Source of the DNA: Chrysomallon squamiferum
Taxonomy: Eukaryota > Mollusca > Gastropoda > Neomphalida > Peltospiridae
Direction: 5' to 3'
NCBI GenBank assembly: GCA_012295275.1
Contig: CM022666.1
Span: forward strand, 11,862,577-11,926,576
Length of the DNA: 64,000 nucleotides
In this document: piece after piece, positions 42,598-54,262 of the stretch
How positions within the stretch are numbered: the first letter of the stretch is position 1
How the letters are laid out: every line of letters starts with the position of its first letter
Translations under genes and position numbers: made by a program
Notes under the pieces: model-generated
What the model saw: the letters and a program-made list of their open reading frames with translations, nothing else
The model's database searches: none
What the model was told of the DNA's origin: nothing

Positions 42598-43779
42598 AAT
42601 GAGCTATGATCATGTGAGAAAAAATAAAATTAGTTATAGACTGACATATTAAACTGATAACAGAATTAATTGTTTGCAACAGAAAACAGTAAATGTTAGA
42701 CACAAGATTCACATCTTACAACCAATCAGGTGACTTTGTTATGAAATTATGAAATTTCTGTTAATTTTAATTCCACAGTTCTGTTTTCTGGGTTTGTGTT
42801 CTTTTTCCCCTTTAACAGAAACAAGACTGAACTGAGTCCAAAAACCTAAATCATGTGTCAGTCACAGAATTCCACGAGCAAAATAGTAAACAAAGTGAAA
42901 TTTTAAATGCAAAAATAAATTATAAATGTTAGCATATGCCAAGTCTCATAAAAGATGAATTTAAAATTTATAATTTATATTTATTTCGGTAGAATTCATT
43001 TTATATTTCTGTGCTGTTAAATACTTAATAAACTGTAATGACTACAATTTTCATTTTAAAATGAAAAACTTGTTCTGTTGTGTACATTTTTCCACCCAGA
43101 ACGTTTGAATAATGGCTGAAATCTACTAGTTTGGCTGAAATCTACTAGTTTGGCTGTTTCAGTACAAATTTAGTTTCTTTGTTGTCTTAATTTTCAGATT
43201 TCTGCAGACAAATCTCATGTAATTATAATTCTTTGTATAAAACATTGGTGTTCTTTTTGTTTGTCTTTGTTTACAGCCAAACAGGTAACTGATTTATATA
43301 AATGAGATCAGATTAAAGGTATCAAACATCCAGTGAAAGATATTAAGTTTATTGTTCATTTATCACTCTATTCTTAAGGTGTGAACAATTATAAAAATTT
43401 TGTATTTTTAAAAAAAAAAAAACGAAAAAATGTTAGTAGCTGATATCTAAGAAACTAAATGAAAATTGAAGACTGAATTATAACTATTTATGATAACATT
43501 TTAAACGTAATATTAAACTAACTATTCTGTATTTATGGAACTTGTCATTTATATGGTGGAAACTGTTACGTATTTCACGTCATGAATTCATTTTTATAAC
43601 TTACAGGTTCACAAATTAGCGCCTGTGTCCAAATATCTGACATCCATCTTTTAGATAACTTCACTGAAAACTCGGCACAGTGGTACCCAGGCTGCATGCC
43701 ATTCTTTGGCTACTTCACTGAACACTTTCAGCACAGTATGTTGTAATTAAAATTTGTACTTACCAGGAGAAATCAACGG
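42598..43779. other. Intergenic DNA, nothing identified
   Basis: AT-rich sequence with a short exact tandem duplication (TTTGGCTGAAATCTACTAG, near 43120-43155). No coding exon recognised. Confidence 0.4.
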
Positions 43780-44262
43780 GCTGAATGTACAGTCAATTTA
43801 ATATTTTTGTTTTCGTTTCCATCGATGACAAATGGACCCCGTCAAATACAAACAAGAAGCGAGTTTCGAGTGTACAGTCGCTCTCAAGTCTGTGTAAGAG
43901 GGGGTCTTTGGGGCGTCGTCTTCCACCACTAGCACGCACGAGACGTGATCGCGTGGTTGCTTCTGGAAAACTAACCCGTCAGACCGGGGGAGGGGGTTTT
44001 ATGTCAGCGACATAAGAGAAATGAAGCCGCTAGAAAGCGGTTCAGTTACGAAGTAAGCGTTATAGTCGTGGATCCATTGAGGCAAAGAAGTAAGCAGAGT
44101 GCCACTCCGACAGCACTGCCATCAGTACAAAACACCGACAGCGTCCTTCTCGGTGGGAATAGAGACACTGACGACCAGTTCTGGCTCACAGTCTTTTATA
44201 GTCGACTAGTACTTAGCAACGTCACCCGACAACAGTGGTGCAATCGGTTAGATTAAGGTATT
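43780..44262. other. GC-richer unclassified segment with many CpGs
   Basis: About 480 bases with far more C, G and CpG than its neighbours, including GACCGGGGGAGGGGG and CCGCTAGAAAGCGG (a perfect 6-base stem with a 2-base loop). Short frames (76 and 62 codons) run through it with no known domain. Pieces of 43974-44092 recur, with internal deletions, at 47213-47290. It could be a first exon/promoter region, the end of a mobile element, or both; I cannot decide. Confidence 0.4.
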
Positions 44263-44334
44263 ATCTTAATAAGGTGTGTTGCGTGCAAAATCTAAAATTG
44301 GTCAGGGTGTTTTGTATTTCTTTTCCTACTTAAA

Positions 44335-44588
44335 TAAAATAAAATAAAATAAAATAAAATAAAATAAAATAAATAAATAAAGGTATTATTTTATTGGATG
44401 TTCCAATTCCTAATGAATTAAGAATTCGTTACCCATTGGCGGGTTACACAACAAACTAAAATAACTGGCTCGGTATTTCACAACAAAAACAATAGTTAAC
44501 GGTCGATTGGTTACTAGTATACTGTTTTTGTTTTTTAGCGCAGCAACGGTTAACCACTGAGATGAATAGTATTAACAGATTAGAAATA

Positions 44589-44674
<86 letters not shown>
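44335..44674. repeat. TAAAA pentanucleotide run and an 84-bp CA run
   Basis: TAAAA repeats cover about 44333-44385 and a pure CA run covers 44591-44673, with about 200 bases of unique sequence between. Confidence 0.95.
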
Positions 44675-44675
<1 letters not shown>

Positions 44676-44891
44676 GATAAATAGAATAATTTGAAAAATT
44701 ATTTATTTATTTATTTATTTGTATTTACTTATTTATGTATTTTATTATTTAAATGTGAGAGAAAAGATAAATTTAAAAAAATCATGGTTCATTGCCTAAC
44801 TATACTCTTTAGCATAAATAGAAAACAGTATAAAATTAAAATACATTTCGACTAATGTCTTTTTCGAGACACAATTATCCGGTTGGTCTTG

Positions 44892-45921
44892 TGAAATTCA
44901 GCAAGACGGGAGCGGACTGTTTGTCTGTAACCTCGTGTGTCTTGTTCTCTTTGTGTGTTGAAAAACACGCATGAGACATACCTTTCTCACAAAAAATACA
45001 AACATCCTCAAAGTGGCCGATCAAAGCATTCATACATTCAGTACAGATTTCTTAATAAAAATATTTTATAATTTAGTACTGAAAATATAAAGAATGAACA
45101 TTTTTTAACCCTGATTATATGGGCTGCTTCACTCGTGGCTTTGCCGAAAATCATTTTTAATATGGATATATATCGGGTAATACTTTATGTGTTTGTTTAT
45201 ATTTTTCATCTTTTTCTTTATTAGACCTATAACGTTTTCTCCTCCATCTCCTATATCTTATATTTTTTAAATATTCTGCACTTAAAAACTTCATCTTTAT
45301 ATACATGACGGAATCACAGTTGTAAAGCTATATTATTAGTAATGTATTTAACATTTAGAATAAAACAATAAAAGTTCAAACTGCATCTGAATGACAGCGG
45401 TCTACTGAGACCTATTAGTTACAGCACAATGTCAGTTAGTGTTTCCAGGTCAGATGTTAATGTTCGTGCATAAATATTCAGGATTATTGTTTTATTCAGA
45501 AATCCTCTCTGAAAGAGAAATTTATCCATCCAACTGTCTGCTCTGATAATAATAAACTGTTATTTTCCTTGTGGTGTAATACAGATTAGCTTATTTTCTC
45601 AAACTAGAGTGACTGTCATCGTCAGGACAAGTTCAACTCTTCTTTAGTACTGAAAGTGTATATTAAGCTGTTCTGTACGACAAAATGAAAGTCGCAGATA
45701 AAACTGGATGAATGACGTAAATGTTACAAACAATTCCAGTTTCCTGTTTTACTTGGCGAGAAATGTTAGCTTGAAACTCCCGACTTGCATGCACTGCAGA
45801 CCCAGAGTGACGGCTGAAATAATCGAAACCTCATTTCTACAACATCTGCTTGTTGAAAGGTCATAATCTACGTGTTACGTTCTACAGACGAAACTGGACA
45901 ATGAAACATTATAAAGATAAT
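44892..45921. repeat. Segmental duplication, block 1, copy 2 (left half of a mosaic)
   Basis: Same orientation and order as 30689-31742. Small deletions exist near 45143 and 45622 and a few bases are inserted near 45718 and 45773. It abuts block 2 copy 2 with no spacer: after TATAAAGATAAT the sequence switches to TTTATTTATTATTTTT, which belongs to the other donor. Confidence 0.95.
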
Positions 45922-47412
45922 TTATTTATTATTTTTTTTTTTTTAAACAAGATCACTAACATTTACACCAGTTTGTAATTACAAACATTCTGTCATTTTC
46001 TGAGTGTCTCTTATTACTGTATTATATATAGGTATCGATGCAGGAGAAATAACAAAATATGCAACATGAAAGAATGTTCTGAGTGAGTTCACAAAATTTT
46101 AAATTTTTTTAATACAGATTTCTGATATTTTTATTTGTTCTTAAAAGCGACTGTTGATTTATTCTTTAGCGAATCTTATGAAATGTTTTAGTAGCATATT
46201 CCTGCACTTTTGTTAGTCCTCTTGTGTTGTGAATTTCAAATAACAAACTTTTTCTCTAGTACATTTTAAGTTGGATAAACAGAGGGAAAATTTTAATTAT
46301 TTGTTCTTGAATTAATTTTCAAGTGATATGTTTTCCTCCACAGGTTCATAAAGGAGATAAAACACTGAACAATAATAAACGATTGACTGAGGAAGGCGTC
46401 TTTTTGAAGTTTATCTACTTGATGATGTAACTTTAACAAAAAAAATGTTAAATGTGAATTTTTATAATTACTTTTCTGGTGGATAATGGGATTTTAAACA
46501 GCAATAAGCCAATAGATCATAACAAACATGTAACATGGGGAGTGGGTGCAACTCTTTCCATAAAAGCAATAGACTTTGTAAACCTTATTATGAGCTTATA
46601 ATCAGTAACTTAAACTTTATTCAGTTCTGTAGATTCTTTTTCTTCTTCTAATTTGCGCGTGTTCAGTTGTGTGATTAAACAGACTTATTTGCTATGATAT
46701 TTACACCATGTTTGAGTTTCAGGTTTTGCTGTGGCCTCAGACTGCTATTATTTTATGTTAAATTATTTGTAACTGGTAGTTATCACTGGTGTTTGACTGT
46801 AACTCAAATCAGAAGTAAATGATAGAATTCTTAAACACTGGATTTTGTTGTTCAGTTTAATTTTTCTCTCAAATCTTAGCTAATGCAAATGAGAGAAAAA
46901 CTTCATTTTCATTTTTTTCTAAATTTTAATGTATTTTTTTTTATTAAAACCTGCAAGTTTCAGAATTTTATTGTAATTTTGATATAAATGTTATTAAAAC
47001 CTGCAAGTTTCAGATTCTTACTGGCAGAGGTTGATAGCTAACAACAAGTAAGACAAACAAAGACAAAACATTGAAAGTTCAGTAGGATTTAATGATAAAT
47101 ATTTGAAAAATAATCCCTGTTGAAGTGTTCTGATTGTTGTCCTGCAGTGTAGGAGAGACAGAACTGACACACAAACCAGACGGACTTGTAGTGACACTGA
47201 CAACTCTGATGACTAACCCGTCAGACCGGGGAGGGGGTTTATGTCTACCGCTAGAAAGCGGTTCAGTTACTGATCCATTGAGGCAAAGAATTTGTTTCTG
47301 TTAGGCTATGCAGGGCATTCACGTATCTTGAAAACATTTGTTTCTGTTACAGTTAAAATTAATTATAAATAAAACTTGTATGATTTTAATCTCTTTAATA
47401 ATGAGCTATTCA
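45922..47412. repeat. Segmental duplication, block 2, copy 2 (right half of a mosaic)
   Basis: Same orientation as 41236-42597. It contains a second identical copy of the exon-like 28-codon stretch (46344-46430). Copy 2 differs by a duplicated ACCTGCAAGTTTCAGA stretch near 46950-47010 and by a 78-base insert at about 47213-47290. That insert is made of three scraps of 43974-44092. After about 47410 similarity to the donor stops. Confidence 0.93.
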
Positions 47413-47463
47413 ATTTGTTCGTATATCAAATCAGTTTTCCTAACTGAAAGTAACTGAAATGCC

Positions 47464-47540
47464 ATTAAAAAAAAAAAAAAAAAAATCTCATTTTATATAT
47501 ATATATTATTTTATTTTATTTTATTATTATTATTATTATT

Positions 47541-47583
<43 letters not shown>

Positions 47584-47600
47584 TATTTATTTATTTGTAA
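47464..47600. repeat. Poly-A and ATT/TTTA low-complexity tract
   Basis: Poly-A at 47466-47485, then TATA and ATT/TTTA runs to 47597. Confidence 0.93.
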
Positions 47601-47679
47601 CGTGGTTTTAAATAAGAAAAATGTATTTATAAAAACAAAATAAAAGAATGTAAAGAAATAAACTGGTTTTGTAAAGTGT

Positions 47680-47917
47680 ATTTATCTTGGAGATCAGACA
47701 TTATTTTAACGCCTTTGGCTGGAGTTATAGCCTTTATCGACACCTTCTGCTTCAGTACGGTACATATCGTAGAAGTACTACGCTCGTACTGCCTAGCCAA
47801 GTGGACTACATGCACTCATGTTTTTCTATGAATTCACGCTTTAAAGTTTAATTCAGTGGACATCATCCGCATTTTCTTCTCAGGACTGTCCTTTGCACTC
47901 ACTTTCTTAGGATCCAT
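47680..47917 (-). pseudogene. Tigger/pogo-type transposase N-terminal fragment, frameshifted
   Basis: On the minus strand, a start at 47917 opens MDPKK and a basic PEKKMRMMSTEL segment. After a shift of frame come REFIEKHE, then another shift and LARQYERSTSTICTVLKQK and ITPAKGVKIMSDL. These words match the CENP-B/psq-type helix-turn-helix end of TIGD1-like transposases. At least two frameshifts and a stop (near 47830-47850) break it, and no DDE catalytic part follows before the low-complexity tract. It is an old, dead element end. About 430 bases upstream, at 48348, the plus strand reads CTGTCGAACCTTGACTTTCG, which resembles a Tigger terminal repeat but points away from this fragment. Confidence 0.75.
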
Positions 47918-47959
47918 GGCCAGTAAAAAGAAATTTGGCAAAATACTGCACAAAACGCG

Positions 47960-48535
47960 TGCACAACCAAGGCCGGATTTCCCATATAGGTTTTCTAGGC
48001 TAGAGCCTAGGGCAACAGGATGATAGGAGCGGCAGTTTATGAAAGTTGTTACTGGCCAGTGTTGCCAGCTGTGCGCCTGTCTCGCGTGTTTTGTTGTTCG
48101 TTGCGTCAACTAGCGGCGGTGTATCTGAAGTTCGCTCGTAACGCCGATTTTGGCTCGCAACTGAAAGCAAAAATATGGTCGTTGTTATTTATTGATGGAT
48201 TTATTTAATCTCTCTCTTTTTCTCTCGGAAATCACACTAATACGCTGCTGAATAAAGTATTAATGTCATCAAACTATCATATTTGTTTTAAAATGAGTAA
48301 ATTACGGAAAAATTTCCCAAAGTTAAGCCAACAACTTTCGATACACTGTCGAACCTTGACTTTCGTGATTGGTTCTGTTTCGTAACTTGACAGGAAAAAA
48401 ATAAAAATAACAATTACGCGTGACCTACATAAACGCGGCTTTCCCGAGGAATGACATTTTTTGATTGATGGACGGCGAAAAACGCGGAAGTTATTTTAAC
48501 TAGGGCAGCACCCTTTGAACTGGAAAAGAACACAG

Positions 48536-48592
<57 letters not shown>

Positions 48593-49510
48593 CTGCCTGA
48601 AATAGAACAGAGTTTACGGAGATCAGTGTAACGCATGTTATTCGACGAGAGATATTTGTTATTTGTTATTTGTCATAGATAGTCATTCCCCGAAAATAAG
48701 TAATGGCGTGGTTATACATTATATAATAGATATACAGTTACTCACATAATTTCAGTGTCACTATTAGTACTAATGTAAATGTAAGGCAGATATAATGATA
48801 CATACAAAAAAAGAGAGATAGCAAATTTGTACCAGCCTTTCTATTCTTAATATTGTTTGTTAATTACAAGAAGACAAGCTGATACAACAGCAAATAACTA
48901 GTAGTAACTATTTATAGACTATGTGCGCTCATTGAACACTGGAAGAAAAAAACAACAAAAAACATGATAATATTGGCATTTTAATAATGATACAGATGAT
49001 GAAGATGATTATGATGATAACAACAATACTGATAATAATATGGTGATAATGGTAATAATGATATTGATAATGATGACAATAATAATTATCTGTTTTATTT
49101 TTTTACCAGTGATGGAAGTTTTTTTAATACCTGTTTTCAGATGATGGTATAATAATATGGAACTGAGATACAAAATTCTTGTACTTATGCTTGTCTGTTT
49201 CCATGGTGATAACATCATTGATGGTCTTTGCTCTGGATTTTGCACAGATAACCAAACAGGAAAGGCAAAATTGCTGGACTTTTTGATAAAAATTATTTAT
49301 GAGCATTTTATAAAAAACAATTTTTAGGTTTTTTTGATAAATACATGTATATATGTTTACAAAATTGTATCATAAATGAACAAATAAATAAATCTGAGAC
49401 ATTCAAACTAATTAAATGTGGTTTTGATGACCTACTCATTGTTGTCATTTGTTAACTTTCTAGAACAAAGCTCTAGAAATTTTCTCACCTAAATTTTATA
49501 TCATTTACAG
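47960..49510. other. Intergenic DNA with mobile-element debris and an ATT run
   Basis: Bases 47972-48015 (GGCCGGATTTCCCATATAGG through GAGCCTAGGGC) resemble a common invertebrate dispersed repeat whose consensus reads 'GCCGGATTTACC..TAGGC..GCCTAGGG'. Bases 48348-48400 look like a Tigger terminal region. An ATT run covers 48537-48590. The first exon(s) of the Ig-TIR receptor must lie here or further left, but I could not find one with a signal peptide and phase-1 donor. Confidence 0.45.
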
Positions 49511-51068
49511 ATGTCTACAAAGATGAACAGACAAAAGTATACATAAAAGCTGCAGAATTCATGAAACTGTCTTGCTGCAGCTCACATCAGCTTTCAGTCA
49601 CCTGGGAGAAGCTGAATGAGAGCACTCAGACATGGACCCAGTACCCGTGGTACAAAGTGGACTTGACAAACAGAGAGACATGTGACAGCGGACAAGTGTT
49701 TGTTGTCAGGGTTTGTAGTCACTGGGATGCAGGCCATTACAGATGTAATGTTAAAACAGAGAGTGCTGTTATCACCAAGTCATTCACTGTGCAGTTTATT
49801 AGTGAGTGTTCCCACTGATTACTCTTTTGTTCTAGTTGTTATCTGTCAGAGCAAATGTGTGAAATTCACAATTACTAAAACAGTCTGAAATTAAGATACA
49901 TTTATACTGAATACAGTATGACAGAAAATAAGTTGTTTTTCTACTAGTATTAAACAGTTTTTATAATCCAGAAGCCACTAAACCTTTACTTGCTTCAGAT
50001 CAGTATGTTAAATAGTATAACAGTATTTCATGTTTATTGACATAGTTCCTGTTTCTGGTAGTGCAGTTAATGGTAACAAATTCTTGTTTGAGTGATTGGT
50101 GCCTCTCTCATTAAATAAAACACTGTATAAACAGGTTGTCCATCATTATAAGATTTCTCATCAAGCAGGACATCAGTATTTTTCTACTTCTAATGTCTTT
50201 CACTGTCACTCAGTGTTAGTATGTATATTTTAGTATTCTAAAATTAATTTGTTGACAAGAGTAATTACTAAAATTTTAAAAATGTTTTTTTTTTTAACAT
50301 AAATGTGAGGTCTGACTTGGGTGATTGGTATGAAAAGAGAAAATTTATAAATTAAAAAATGTCCAGCATTTATTTAGTTTTAATTAAGAGGTGAAGAGTT
50401 GTATCGTTGTTCAGCTGTGCTTACAGTGGTGCTGATGTTCAGTGAAAGTTAAAAGGTAATAGTTTGTTAAAGATGCAGTTTCATGTTGTCTCTGTAGGGT
50501 GTGACAACATGCATGGTGAGGTTGTTGCTGTGGATCGCCCACCTCCTGTCCTCCACGTGACAACTCACACAAACATCACCCTGCTGTGTCGTGGCTACTT
50601 TGGATGTGGAACTAAGAGCAAGGAAACTCGCTCCACCAGCTGGTCATATGTAAATGTTGATGGACAGGAATATTTTCTACACAGCAGTTCACATGATCGC
50701 TATTTGGTGAAAGACAGACAGAGGTTGGTGCTCTCTTTATTGTGCAAGTCACGAGAAGAACAGTTTGTTACTAATTTCCATACTAATTTAAATAACTTTA
50801 TTTTAATCTGTAATTAGAGGGAAATGTTGGAGGAGTACACGTTTAAACATATTTTGTTTAAGACTGGTCACAGAAAGGACATACAGGTACCGGACCAGTT
50901 ATCTGGTGTCCTGAAATCTGGAATGCATCAGGCCCCAAGGAGTACAGATAATTGGTCCAGTAGTACCAGTATTAACACACACAAACATATTTTCAAATAA
51001 ACACACACACACACATATATAATTACACACAGAGATACACCCATATGCATGAATACATACATACTAAC

Positions 51069-51109
<41 letters not shown>

Positions 51110-51431
51110 TATTCACACAGAGATACACCCATATGCATGAATACATACATATTAACTTACATATACTCATTCACATGCACATGTATGATAGTCCATGTAT
51201 GTTTTTATTTGTGTTTTTTTTCAGTGTTAATGGGATAACGAAAGAAACAATCCTTGAGATCACTAATGTGCAAAGTTCTGATTACAATGTTGTCTTTCAC
51301 TGTAATCTTGTGTCTGGCAGTGATGAAAGAAAACACTTTCATGTTCAGCTACAACCACCCAGTATGTACACAATCACACTTACACACACACAAACACAAG
51401 CACACACACACATACACACATAATCACAACT

Positions 51432-51466
<35 letters not shown>

Positions 51467-53982
51467 ATCACACACACACACACAAACACAATCACACACA
51501 CATACACACATAATCACAACTACATACACACACACATACACACATACAAACAAACATATACACATACATACATACTCATACACAAATACTTACGAACACA
51601 CATGCTCACATACACAACACATGAACACACACAACTATACACAGAAACAACTACACACAAAGACACAGACACTCAAAACAACATATATATACACAACTAC
51701 ATACACAAATACACACAGAGCTACATAAACAAACACAAAACTATACACATACTCAATACAAACACAGACGCAAAACTGAATATATACCCAGCTGCATAAA
51801 CAACCACACATACACAAAATCACACAATAAACACAAAATCTATATATATTTTTACACAAATGCACACAAAACTATCTTTATATAAACACAACTACATGCA
51901 CACAAAACTATACATATCATACACACATATACACACATAAAGACACAGAACATACAAAATCATTCACACAAAACTACACATATACACAGATACACAAAAC
52001 AATGGCTTCCACTGCATTGTATTTCACTGTAATCTTGTATCTGGAAAAAAATAATTTAATCTTAATTATTTTATTCTGTAATTAATTTGGCACTGAATTA
52101 CTACTCTGATAAAGAAAAACCAGACATATAGTACACAAACACTGAAAGACTGAAGGAAAGTAACAGCAGATGGAATAAATGACATTATCTGGTTCCTCTG
52201 AAAACTAATATTTACAATGTGTCCATTTTTTTTACCTATTACTAAATTTTTCATAAACATTTCATTTCAGGTGACAGAATAATCTGGAACATACATATCA
52301 TTATAATTGCAAGTATTAGTGTTGCAATAATCACAATATTTATTGTTGCCATGGTAACTGGTTGCTGTCTGCATTACGAACAGATAGCATTTTATCTCAA
52401 GTCACAATTCCATCAGTTACCAGAGCGAGGCAAGTACTGAATTAAAAACTTTGAATTCTGTACTCACAGTCCAGATATAATTTAATATATACATAGTAGA
52501 TATTATTAATACAGTACTCAAATAGTTTCAAACAGTGACATGTAAAGATATTTAAATATAATATAGTCACCTCATTGGTACACAATTTATGCTCAAGTAA
52601 AACAGAGATAGCTTAATTTAATGTAATACTGAAGTAAAAATATGCACTGATAAACAGCCATGTAAATTGTAATTATTTTCACTTAGATCTTTTACTGAAG
52701 ATTTAAAAGATTTAAAACTGTTTTATTTTTGTTTCAGATTCACAGTGTGTCTATGATGTAACTCTTCTATACAGTGAAGAAAATGAAAATTTGGTTAAAC
52801 AAGAGATTGAACCAAAACTGAGAGAGTTTAAATACAAAATATCTCCAGATAGCTTAAACAGATGTAAGCGGCAGATTACTAACAATGATATATAGTAATA
52901 CAAGACAACTAATAGTGTATTTACAGGTAGACCTAATACAAGATAACTAATAGTGTATTTACAGGTAGACCTAATACAAGACAACTAATAGTGTATTTAC
53001 AGGTAGACCTAATACAAGATAACTAATAGTGTATTTACAGGTAGACCTAATACAAGACAACTAATAGTGTATTTACAGGTAGACCTAATACAAGACAACT
53101 AATAGTGTATTTACAGGTAGACCTAATACAAGACAACTAATAGTGTATTTACAGGTAGACCTAATACAAGACAACTAATAGTGTATTTACAGGTAGACCT
53201 AATACAAGACAACTAATAGTGTATTTACAGGTAGACCTAATACAAGATAACTAATAGTGTATTTACAGGTAGACCTAATACAAGACAACTAATAGTGTAT
53301 TTACAGGTAGACCTAATACAAGACAACTAATAGTGTATTTACAGGTAGACCTAATACAAGATAACTAACAGAGTAAATTCAGATAAATGTACAGTGATTA
53401 GGTATTATTTATAGTTACATATTAAATAACACTGTATAAATTGAAAAAAAAATGTAATACTGAAAAATAACCAATAGATTTTTTGGTAAAAAAAAATCAA
53501 CAACAAAGAAAGCATACATAAAAAAAGCTGAAAAACAACAACAACTAAATTACACTTTAATACATCTTTGTTCAGTAATAACAAATTTTATTTGTTTTTC
53601 AGCTGAACTAATGAAAGGGGACGCCATAGCAAACAGTTTTTGTACAATAGTGATCTACTCGGAAGCAGAAATACAAAACCGTTTGTTTTCTCATTTGTTT
53701 AACATAGCAGCACAGTACAACGGACTTAACATCATTGTCATAGACGTCCAATCTCACACTGGCTGCCAGCAAAGGGAGAGAACTGCTGACTGTCCAGAAG
53801 ATGAAACACTCAGACATCTTCCACGTTTTCTGAAAACTGTGCGTTGGCCAGGAACTGACTGTAAGAAAAAACGTCATGTTGAAAATTTCTGGGCAAGCAT
53901 TCGCTCAAATCTGCCTGAAACTGCAGGACGTAGACAGAAAAATGTCAGACTTTCTAGTTCTTCTAAACCTTTACTTTCTTGA
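49511..53982 (+). CDS. IL-1R-like receptor: two Ig domains, one TM helix, TIR domain (5' exon(s) not found)
   Basis: Six exons: 49511-49801 (Ig1), 50498-50723 and 51225-51361 (Ig2), 52271-52429 (TM), 52738-52863 and 53603-53982 (TIR, TGA at 53980-53982). They give 438 residues after a split first codon, and all phases agree. Ig1 has KLSCC, VTWEK and DAGHYRC; Ig2 has ITLLCRGYFGC, TSWSY and SSDYNVVFHC. The membrane exon starts with IIWNIHIIIIASISVAIITI and ends in a juxtamembrane LPER. The TIR begins YDVTLLYSEEN (box 1-like) and runs through FCTIVIYSEAE, LNIIVIDVQ, RFLKTVRWPG and VENFWASIRSNLP (box 3 FW). The box 2 RDxxPG loop is not present; the matching place reads SPDSLNRSELMKGD. Family knowledge: Ig-TM-TIR receptors signal through MyD88-type adaptors in innate immunity or neural wiring. 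Intron 4 needs a GC donor (AG|GCAAGT, 52430-52435). The missing part should hold a signal peptide and perhaps a third Ig domain. Confidence 0.88.
51000..51990. repeat. CA-rich complex microsatellite flanking Ig2 exon 51225-51361
   Basis: CA runs with ATAC, CATA and AATCACAACTACATACA variants occur on both sides of the small Ig2 exon, densest at 51060-51105 and 51375-51560. A roughly 70-base unit (CACAGAGATACACCCATATG core) occurs at 51028 and 51115. Long Thr/His/Tyr frames here are artefacts. Confidence 0.93.
52896..53372. repeat. 38-bp minisatellite inside the intron between the two TIR exons, about 12.5 copies
   Basis: The unit joins TAATACAAGACAACTAATAG and TGTATTTACAGGTAGACC, 38 bases. 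Copies differ mainly by GACAAC versus GATAAC. It starts 32 bases after the exon 5 donor. Each unit holds TTTACAG|GTAGAC, which can read as an acceptor and a donor. Confidence 0.97.
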
Positions 53983-54262
53983 TGCAGTGTAGGAACACTT
54001 TATGAAATCTTTGACAGTTGAAACATAATGTAACTTATAATAAAACACAATCTATCCCACAGTGGAAAGATACAATAACAGATGGATCTAGCAACAGAAG
54101 GATAAAACAGAATGTCTTCCATAATGCAAAGATAAAATAAAACATAATGTAAACTACAGAGGAATGATACAAGAGGACGGGATGTATCCCATAAGGAAAA
54201 GAAACAATAAAAAATAATTTATCCCACCAAAACAAAGATCCTTTTTCTTAAATATTGTATTA
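53983..54262. other. 3' UTR/flank of the Ig-TIR gene, quasi-repetitive
   Basis: AAAGATACAATAA/AAAGATAAAATAA words recur every 50-60 bases with CCCA(T/C)A leads, like a decayed tandem repeat. No gene. Confidence 0.45.

Noticed and set aside
43780-44262. LTR or retroelement end
   Set aside because: No paired LTR, primer-binding site, polypurine tract or target duplication could be found; left as unclassified.
48020-48208. 62-codon plus-strand frame with a hydrophobic start
   Set aside because: Lies in mobile-element debris, has no donor in a useful phase and no domain.
49201-49260. Possible signal-peptide exon for the Ig-TIR receptor (MVITSLMVFALDFA)
   Set aside because: No GT or GC donor follows in the required phase 1, so it cannot join exon 49511.
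51254-51799. 181-codon Thr/His-rich frame
   Set aside because: It is CA-repeat DNA reading out of frame through a real Ig exon and its intron.
53608-53877. 89-codon minus-strand frame
   Set aside because: Antisense shadow of the Ig-TIR exon 53603-53982.
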